A DNA stretch of 64,000 nucleotides, taken from assembly GCA_036374835.1 (NCBI GenBank), contig DASUTB010000061.1, positions 32,163-96,162 on the forward strand, given 5' to 3'. Position numbers and translations under genes: made by a program. Within the stretch, counting starts at the first letter, position 1. Each line of letters opens with the position of its first letter. The DNA is from DASUTB01 sp036374835. GTDB lineage: Bacteria > Actinomycetota > Actinomycetes > Jiangellales > Jiangellaceae. Shown here in pieces: positions 58,458-64,000 of this stretch. Below the pieces are notes generated by a model. That model was not told the DNA's origin. It saw only the letters and a list, made by a program, of their open reading frames with translations, and did no database searches.

Positions 58458-60293
58458 TTACATGCCGAGGCGGGCCTTCAACGCGTCCAGCTCTGCCCAG
58501 AGTACGGCCGGTAGCTTGTCGCCGAACTTGTCGAACCACTCGGCAATGCCCGGGATCTCCTCGCGCCACTCGTCCGGATCGACCCGCAGGCACAGCTCGA
58601 GTTCGTCGCGCGTCATGCCGAGGCCGTCGACGTCCAGCGACTCCGCGGTCGGAACGTGCCCGATCGGCGTCTCCATGGCGGGCGCCGTCCCTTCCAGCCG
58701 CTCGACGATCCACTTGAGCACGCGGCTGTTCTCACCGAAGCCCGGCCAGACGAACTTGCCGTCCTCGCCACGGCGGAACCAGTTGACGTAGTAGATCTGG
58801 GGCAGCTTGGCCGAATCCGCGCTCTTGCCGAGGTCGATCCAATGGCCGAAGTAGTCGCCGCCGTTGTAGCCGATGAACGGCAGCATCGCCATCGGGTCGC
58901 GCCGCACGACGCCGACCTTGCCGGCGGCCGCGGCCGTCGTCTCCGAGGAGAGCGTGGCACCCATGAATACACCGTGCGCCCAGTCACGGGCTTCGGTGAC
59001 CAGCGGGATCGTCGTCGCGCGTCGCCCGCCGAACAGGATCGCGGAGATCGGTACGCCCTGCGGGTCGTAGTACTCCGGCGCGAGAATCGGCGACTGGGTG
59101 ATCGGCGTGCAGAACCGCGAGTTGGGGTGTGACGACAGTTCGCCGGAGTCCGGCGTCCAGGAACGACCCTTCCAGTCGGTCAGATGCGCGGGCGGCTCGT
59201 CCGTCATGCCCTCCCACCAGATGTCGCCGTCGTCGGTCAGCGCCACGTTGGTGAACAGGCTGCTGCCGCGATCGATGGTGCGCATCGCGTTCGGGTTGGT
59301 GTCCCAACCGGTGCCCGGCGCGACGCCGAACAGGCCGTACTCCGGGTTGAGTGCGTACAGGCGGCCGTCCTCGCCGAACCGCATCCACGCGATGTCGTCG
59401 CCGAGTGTCTCGACCTTCCAGCCTGGAATGGTGGGTTCGAGCATGGCGAGGTTGGTCTTGCCGCAGGCCGAAGGGAACGCCGCGGCGACGTAGTGAACAG
59501 AACCCGTCGGCGCAGTCAGTTTCAGGATCAGCATGTGCTCGGCGAGCCAGCCCTCGTCCCGCGCCATCACGCTGGCGATGCGCAGCGAGTAACACTTCTT
59601 GCCGAGCAGCGAGTTGCCGCCGTAGCCCGAGCCGTACGACCAGATCATCCGCTCTTCGGGGAACTGGGTGATGTACTTGGTGTCGTTGCAGGGCCACGGA
59701 ACGTCCTGCTGGCCGGGCGCCAGCGGCGCACCGACGCTGTGCAGGCATGGCACGAACGGGGCGTCGTCCCCCATGGCCTCCAGAATTCGCCGCCCCATGC
59801 GGGTCATGATGCGCATCGACGCGACCACGTACGCGGAGTCGGTGAGCTCGACGCCGAACATCGGGTCTTCGGCCTCGGCCGGGCCCATGCAGAACGGGAT
59901 GACGTACATCGTCCGGCCGCGCATCGAGCCGCGGTAATGCTCACGCATCTCGGCCTTCATCTCGTCCGGGTCACGCCAGTTGTTCGTCGGACCGGCGTCG
60001 TCCGGGTCCTTTGAGCAGATGAACGTGCGCTCCTCGACGCGCGCGACGTCGGTCGGGTCGGTACGAGCCCAGAACGAGTTGGGCTTCTTCTCGTCGTTGA
60101 GCCGGACGAGCGTCCCGGCGGCGACGAGGTCATCGGTGAGGGCGGTCCACTCGGCGTCCGAACCGTCGCACCAGTGAATGCGATCGGGCTCGGTGAGCTC
60201 GGCAACCTCGCGGACCCATGCGAGCAGCTTGGCGTGCGAGGTGGGCGCGTCGTCCAGGTCGTGGAGTGGGGCGGTAACGGTGTCAGCGGTCAC
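58458..60293 (-). CDS. pckG: Phosphoenolpyruvate carboxykinase (GTP)
   Basis: 611 residues, the GTP-dependent type. FPSACGKTNLAML is the kinase P-loop and hypervariable cysteine site; RYLTAFP-type metal and substrate motifs are seen as GYGGNSLLGKKCYSLRIAS and GEDGRLYALNPEYGLFGVAPGT. Converts oxaloacetate to PEP in gluconeogenesis. Starts at GTG 60293. Its upstream region has a perfect CRP-type box and an inverted repeat, so it is likely under carbon-source control. Confidence 0.95.
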   Translation of the reverse strand: MTADTVTAPLHDLDDAPTSHAKLLAWVREVAELTEPDRIHWCDGSDAEWTALTDDLVAAGTLVRLNDEKKPNSFWARTDPTDVARVEERTFICSKDPDDAGPTNNWRDPDEMKAEMREHYRGSMRGRTMYVIPFCMGPAEAEDPMFGVELTDSAYVVASMRIMTRMGRRILEAMGDDAPFVPCLHSVGAPLAPGQQDVPWPCNDTKYITQFPEERMIWSYGSGYGGNSLLGKKCYSLRIASVMARDEGWLAEHMLILKLTAPTGSVHYVAAAFPSACGKTNLAMLEPTIPGWKVETLGDDIAWMRFGEDGRLYALNPEYGLFGVAPGTGWDTNPNAMRTIDRGSSLFTNVALTDDGDIWWEGMTDEPPAHLTDWKGRSWTPDSGELSSHPNSRFCTPITQSPILAPEYYDPQGVPISAILFGGRRATTIPLVTEARDWAHGVFMGATLSSETTAAAAGKVGVVRRDPMAMLPFIGYNGGDYFGHWIDLGKSADSAKLPQIYYVNWFRRGEDGKFVWPGFGENSRVLKWIVERLEGTAPAMETPIGHVPTAESLDVDGLGMTRDELELCLRVDPDEWREEIPGIAEWFDKFGDKLPAVLWAELDALKARLGM

Positions 60294-60401
60294 GTTGCTA
60301 CACAGCCTTTCGCGGGGAAGTCTGGCGCCTTCTGATTGCCCACAACGATGGGGGATAGTCCGGACGCTAACGGCCCATATGGACCTTACGAAACAGCATG
60401 C

Positions 60402-60419
60402 TTGTGAACAGAGTCACAA
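60402..60419 (-). promoter_or_regulatory. CRP/GlxR-type binding site upstream of pckG
   Basis: TTGTGA-N6-TCACAA, perfect arms around the TGTGA-N6-TCACA consensus of cyclic-AMP receptor proteins. Centre is about 118 bases upstream of the GTG start of pckG, consistent with activation or repression of gluconeogenesis. Confidence 0.75.
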
Positions 60420-60466
60420 AAAGGCTGTGTACAGGGCGTTTATCGCGAGCGCGGTACGGTCCAGTA

Positions 60467-60490
60467 CGTACCATCTCTAGAAGTGGTACG
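60467..60490. promoter_or_regulatory. Inverted repeat in the pckG upstream region
   Basis: CGTACCA-N10-TGGTACG, perfect 7-base arms. A further GGTACGGTCC at 60453-60462 resembles GGTACGGACC at 60486-60495, so three GGTAC boxes are clustered. Candidate operator; the regulator is unknown. Confidence 0.45.
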
Positions 60491-60558
60491 GACCACGATC
60501 CTTGACCCGGCGCGATGTTCGACGGCGACGGCTTCGCCGGATGCTGTCCTCGAGATCG

Positions 60559-60648
60559 TTCGTAAGAAGTACTCACCAAATACGATCTTGATGGTCGCGA
60601 CCTGCGGAAATGGATTCAAGATCTCAATTGATGAGTACTTCTTACGAA
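60559..60648. repeat. 90-bp nested palindrome between pckG and pirin
   Basis: Outer perfect 17-base arms (60559-60575 and 60632-60648, TTCGTAAGAAGTACTCA and its complement), inner 8-base arms GATCTTGA / TCAAGATC (60584-60591 and 60616-60623) and a central palindrome GGTCGCGACC (60592-60602 region). No gene inside. It could fold as a long cruciform or RNA hairpin, or be a MITE-like remnant. The 377-base gap from 60294 to 60670 holds this, the CRP box and the inverted repeat, and nothing else. Confidence 0.75.
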
Positions 60649-60670
60649 AATGATCACTTAGTCGTGCGTC

Positions 60671-61711
60671 TCAGGAGGCGGAGCCTACCTCTTCGACGCG
60701 GCCGTCGAGGTGCTTCGCGAAACGGCGGGGCGTAGGCCCGTGATTGGGATCGTTGCTCGGCCACGGCCAGCCGCCGAAGTGCGTCTCCTGATAGTCGTGG
60801 TACGCCTTCTGGATCTCGGCCTTCGTGTTCATGACGAATGGGCCGTACTGCGCGACCGGCTCGCCGATCGGCCGGCCCTGCAGGATGAGCAACTCGCTGC
60901 CGGCGCCGGTATCGGTGATCATGATGGGGACGTCCGGCCGAATCACGGCGGCGTGTCGGTCCTGGATTTCATCTGTTCCTATCCGGACCGCTCCGTCACC
61001 GAACACGTAGACCGTCCGCATCGTGTCGCGGTGCGCAGCCGGGTCGAGCTGCCATGACGCATGCGGCGAAAGTACGGCGTGATAGATACCGACATCGGCA
61101 TCCCGACGGGCGGCCCATGAATGAGGGGGCGGCGCGGGCGGCCGGTGGCCCCGCACGAACTCCCCGGCTATCACGGTGACTTCGACAGGGCGTCCGGCGT
61201 GGTCGAGAACGGTGTGCCGGGGAATCTCGTGATCCCAGAGCATCGCGAAGTGTGGCGGCGCGAGCTTGTCGGAGGCGGGCAGGTTGATCCAGATCTGGAA
61301 GAGCTCGGTCTCGTTGTGCGCGGCGCGGTTCAGCAGCGGGAACATCTCGGCATGGACGATGCCCTCGCCGGCCGTCATCCACTGGACGTCGCCACGGCCG
61401 AACCGGGCCGACGCGCCGAGTGAGTCCGAGTGATCCATGTAGCCCTTGCGCATGAACGAGATCGTTTCGAATCCGCGGTGCGGATGCTGTGGAAACCCGG
61501 GCACCAGCGAGCCGTGGTACATCGACCAGCCGTCGCGTCCGGAGAAGTCCATCCCGATGTCGCGCCCGGTGAGCGGAACACACGGCCCAAGCTCGTCGTC
61601 GCCTTCCGGGTAGTCGTCGTCGTGGTGCACACAGAATAGGAACGGGTCGATCGTGGGCCAGACCCGGCCAAGTGGCACTGTCTGGAGTACGACGTCGGTC
61701 GGCGGTGTCAC
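60671..61711 (-). CDS. Pirin-family protein
   Basis: 346 residues, bicupin. Metal-site motif PQHPHRGFETISFMRKG with HPH (about residue 84-86), then GDVQWMTAGEGIVHAEM with the H and E ligands. Pirins bind iron; some are quercetin dioxygenases, others regulators. GTG 61711 has AGGAG at seven bases; the longer frame upstream is unsupported. The 173 bases between it and the tRNA show nothing. Confidence 0.9.
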   Translation of the reverse strand: MTPPTDVVLQTVPLGRVWPTIDPFLFCVHHDDDYPEGDDELGPCVPLTGRDIGMDFSGRDGWSMYHGSLVPGFPQHPHRGFETISFMRKGYMDHSDSLGASARFGRGDVQWMTAGEGIVHAEMFPLLNRAAHNETELFQIWINLPASDKLAPPHFAMLWDHEIPRHTVLDHAGRPVEVTVIAGEFVRGHRPPAPPPHSWAARRDADVGIYHAVLSPHASWQLDPAAHRDTMRTVYVFGDGAVRIGTDEIQDRHAAVIRPDVPIMITDTGAGSELLILQGRPIGEPVAQYGPFVMNTKAEIQKAYHDYQETHFGGWPWPSNDPNHGPTPRRFAKHLDGRVEEVGSAS

Positions 61712-61884
61712 CGGCGATCTCCTACTGGAAGCGGTGAGGATGTCGTAGTGCCAAACGCGCGCCGGTGCTCCGCGATTCCTGGCGCCGTTGGCGCCGCCAC
61801 AGGCTAACGATTTCTTCCCGATGGCGTTGAACCGGTACACTCATCAGCCGGACGTCGGCCGCCGGAAAAGGCGGTTCGTTCTGT

Positions 61885-61960
61885 GCGCCCCTAGCTCAAC
61901 GGATAGAGCATCTGACTACGGATCAGAAGGTTGGGGGTTCGAATCCCTCGGGGCGCGCCA
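61885..61960 (+). tRNA. tRNA-Arg (anticodon ACG)
   Basis: Complete cloverleaf: acceptor GCGCCCC (61885-61891) pairs with GGGGCGC (61950-61956), discriminator G, genome-encoded CCA 61958-61960. Anticodon stem TCTGA/TCAGA with loop CTACGGA gives anticodon ACG (A34 becomes inosine), reading CGU/CGC/CGA. T-arm loop TTCGAAT. A tyrosine-type integrase remnant lies 116 bases downstream and reads toward it, so the 3' end of this tRNA is a plausible attachment site. Confidence 0.95.
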
Positions 61961-62076
61961 ACGAAACACCAGGTCAGAGCACCATTTCCTTCCGTGCCGT
62001 CGTCACATGACCTACACGTTGAAGATCAATGTAAGGAGATGCAAGGGAACGTGCCGGTGCGCGGTAGAACACGCGT

Positions 62077-62967
62077 TCATCGGGCGTCCCGGTAGACCGC
62101 AGCAACGCCTTCGTTCGCTTCCTCAGCCATGTCGTCCCACAGGTGACCATAGATGTCGTTGGTCACGGTGATGGATGAGTGGCCGAGGAGCTTCGACGCC
62201 ACGTCGATCTTTACGCCCGCCGCCTTGAGTGCGGTCGCGTACTGGTGGCGCAGGGCGTGTAGCTTGACGACCGGCAAGCCGTGCTTGGCCGCAAGCCTGC
62301 GGAACGTCTTCGAGATCAGCTCGGGATGCACCGGCGCGCCAAGCTCGTTCGTGAGCACGAAGCCCCGATCATCGTACGCGGTACCCGCTGCGAGCCGCTC
62401 TTCAAGCTGACGTTTCCGCCACGCCTTGAGCCGCTCGACGGTGCCGCCATCGAGCTTGATGACGCGCTGCCCGGCGTCGCTCTTGGTCTGCGAGTCGAGC
62501 ACCTCGAAACCGACCGACACGCGCGCACGAATCACGCTGACCTAGCCCGCAGTAAGGTCGATGTCGTCCCACATCAGCCCTGCGAGCTCGCCGCGCCGTA
62601 GCCCGGTATGACCGAGTAGCCAGTACGCGATGTGCAGCCGCTCATCTTCGGTCTTGCGCAGGAAGTCCGCGTACTGCTCGGGCGTCCAGGGCTGGACCTT
62701 GGACTTCGCGACCTTCGGCAGCTCGGCGTTGCTGGCCGGATTCTGGGGGATCAGCCCACCCGAAACCGCAGACGACAGTGCCTTACGCGCCACGGCGTGA
62801 ATCCGGCGGATCGTGGTCGGACTGATCGAACGCGGCATGACGACGTGCCCGCCGTTGTCGCGCTCAGCCTGCGCATCGGCGATGGCGGCTCTGCGCTCGG
62901 CGAGGATCTCGCGGTACGCGGTGCTGAAGTGGTGCGCCCGCAAGTTGTCCGCGGTCGCCTCCGACAT
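62077..62967 (-). pseudogene. Tyrosine integrase, truncated N-terminus and one in-frame stop
   Basis: Minus-strand frame from about 62967 to stop TGA at 62077. The N-terminal SAM-like segment starts abruptly (LRAHHFSTAYREILAERRA), where an IS110 remnant begins. The catalytic half is otherwise whole: GLRRGELAGLMWDDIDL (box I arginine), HALRHQYATALKAAG (HxxR), LGHSSITVT (H) and NDIYGHL (tyrosine). A TAG at 62544-62542 lies in frame between DLTAG and VSVIRARV, so the gene is split by one amber codon. It is the tRNA-proximal integrase of an integrated element whose far end is outside the window. Confidence 0.82.
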
Positions 62968-62994
62968 CCTTGGCGTCTCGGGACGCGCGATGCT

Positions 62995-63698
62995 AGAAGC
63001 CCCTGATCGCCGGCGACCGTGATCCGGGCGCGCTGGCTGACCTGGCCAAGCGGCGGCTGCGCTCGAAGATCCCGGCGCTGACCGAGGCGCTGCACGGCCC
63101 GGTTCACCGAGCACCACGCGTTCCTGGCGCGGGTGCATCTGGACCTGATCGATCAGCACACCGAGGCGATCGGCCAACTGACCGCGCGGATCGAGGCGGC
63201 GATGGAGCCCTTTCAGGGTTCCGGGAGCTGATCTGCACCATCCCGGGGATCAGCACCCTGACCGCCGACGTGGTCGTCGCCGAGACCGGAGCCGACATGT
63301 CCAGGTTCACCACCGCGGGCCATCTTGCCTCCTGGGCCGGGACCGCGCCGGGCAAGAACGAATCGGCCGGGAAGGTGAAATCAAGCAAGACCCGGCCCGG
63401 GAACCCCTACCTGCAAGGCGCTCTCGGCGCGGCCGCCATGGCCTGCTCCCAGAACCCGCGCACCTACTACGGCGCCCGCTACCGACGGATCACTTCGCGA
63501 CGCGGCCCGCAGAAGGCGAACGTCGCGATCCAGCACTCGATGCTGATCGCCATCTGGAACATGGGCACTACCGGCACCTTCTACGACGACCCCGGCGCCG
63601 ACTATTTCACCCGGCTGAACCCCAACCGCGCGAAGAAGCGCGCCATCCAACAGCTCGAAGCCATGGGCTACCGCGTCACCCTCGACCAGGCGTCCTGA
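62995..63698 (+). pseudogene. IS110-family transposase remnant, two frameshifts
   Basis: Contains the C-terminal IS116/IS110/IS902 domain: CTIPGISTLTADVVVAETGAD, LASWAGTAPGKNESAGKVK, SSKTRPGNPYLQGALGAAAMACSQ and YYGARYRRI. Upstream pieces (DPGALADLAKRRLRSKIPALTEAL; HHAFLARVHLDLIDQHTEAI) belong to the same protein but need frame changes near 63103 and near 63214. The N-terminal RuvC-like catalytic part is absent. Inactive fragment abutting the integrase N-terminus. Confidence 0.8.
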
Positions 63699-63702
63699 AA
63701 CC

Positions 63703-63753
63703 GCCTCTGACGCCAGGACCCATCCACTTCAGGTGAATCTTCGCGTCAGAGGC
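63703..63753. repeat. 11-bp inverted repeat after the IS110 remnant
   Basis: GCCTCTGACGC (63703-63713) and GCGTCAGAGGC (63743-63753), perfect. Could be part of the element's end or a hairpin overlapping the terminator start. Confidence 0.5.
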
Positions 63754-63783
63754 CGGTCATCCAGACAGGATGACCGGCCTTTT
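63751..63783 (+). terminator. Strong intrinsic terminator
   Basis: Perfect 12-base stem GGCCGGTCATCC / GGATGACCGGCC, five-base loop AGACA, followed by TTTT (63780-63783). The only classical U-tailed terminator noticed in the window. Confidence 0.85.
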
Positions 63784-63806
63784 GATCGTTTGACCGTGGT
63801 TAGACC

Positions 63807-64000
63807 GTGGCTGAGCTGGTGGGCGCTGCGCAACTCGATCTCGCCACTGCGCACCTCGCACTTGGTGACCTTGAGGAGGTGGCCGCAACGATGACTGACG
63901 TGCTTGCGTTGCAAGCCGAGCGCAGGACAGTTCCCGTGACGCGACGAGCGGTGCAGGTTGGCGCGGCAGTGTCCGCTCGCGAGATCGCGACCTCGCCGGT
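63807..64000 (+). CDS. Partial TPR-type protein, possibly XRE-family regulator C-terminus
   Basis: Open frame from GTG 63807 to the window edge with an in-frame TAG at 63801 just before it. The translation (AELVGAAQLDLATAHLALGDLEEVA, then LALQAERRTVPVTRRAVQ) resembles the last tetratricopeptide helices of actinobacterial XRE-type regulators. The helix-turn-helix end is missing upstream, so this is likely a truncated copy. Low certainty. Confidence 0.4.
   Translation, partial: MAELVGAAQLDLATAHLALGDLEEVAATMTDVLALQAERRTVPVTRRAVQVGAAVSAREIATSP

Overview
The window is GC-rich chromosomal DNA that looks actinobacterial (Actinomycetota). Pointers are deazaflavin (F420)-type DUF385 and LLM enzymes, a 13E12-type DUF222-HNH protein, a SigK/RskA sigma/anti-sigma pair, an actinobacterial-type menaquinol:cytochrome c reductase (qcrAB), GTP-dependent PEP carboxykinase, many GTG starts and several apparently leaderless promoters. 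I cannot name the genus. Almost all the DNA is ordinary dense bacterial coding sequence, with a mobile element in the left third and the edge of an integrated element at the right end.

Layout. 1-8.0 kb: metal and stress functions. These are a TerC-type membrane protein (cut by the window edge), a zinc-type ArsR/CDF-efflux pair, small F420/PPOX enzymes, a CGNR regulator facing an MFS exporter, and an arsenic locus (ArsR-ArsC fusion, VOC protein, decayed MFS) with twin promoters sharing one operator design. 8.1-10.4 kb: an IS701-like element with CTAG target duplications, carrying a DinB-family passenger gene. 10.4-15.3 kb: HxlR regulator, HtrA-like protease, SQR-like flavoprotein, LLM fragment, 13E12 repeat protein. 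15.5-20 kb: nucleoside hydrolase and a membrane molybdo-oxidoreductase / hyperacidic lipoprotein / sigK / rskA cluster. 20-26.9 kb: MarR pair, secreted GH10 xylanase, dienelactone hydrolase, DUF6295, and a qcrAB pair with no qcrC beside it.

27-32.6 kb: a cobalamin riboswitch controls a seamless six-gene operon with touching or overlapping junctions (btuF-btuC-btuD-cobS-cobU-cobT) for corrinoid uptake and cobinamide salvage. 32.6-35.7 kb: an alpha/beta-hydrolase/glycosyltransferase fusion with its TetR regulator, and acylphosphatase. 35.9-40.7 kb: form I aerobic CO dehydrogenase genes coxM-coxS-coxL followed by an XdhC-YHS maturation fusion, the block being bracketed by perfect 22-bp inverted repeats. 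40.8-43 kb: a chimera in which a glycine-betaine-type binding protein is joined to a glutamate-receptor-type ion channel. 45-53 kb: a five-gene sugar/nucleoside-type ABC operon containing two related amidohydrolases, one of them fused to a permease. 53-61.7 kb: BrkB-family protein, a SigE-type sigma factor with a large membrane partner, ketoglutarate-semialdehyde-type dehydrogenase, YbaK deacylase, pckG with a perfect CRP-type box, a 90-bp nested palindrome, and pirin. 61.9-64 kb: tRNA-Arg(ACG) with a broken tyrosine integrase beside it, an IS110-family remnant, a strong terminator and the edge of a TPR-type protein.

The most unusual items are the betaine-binding/ionotropic-receptor chimera, the permease-amidohydrolase fusion, the XdhC-YHS fusion in a genuine form I cox cluster, the IS701-like element with a passenger gene and three end-like sequences, and a family of 20-22 bp repeats at transcription-unit borders.
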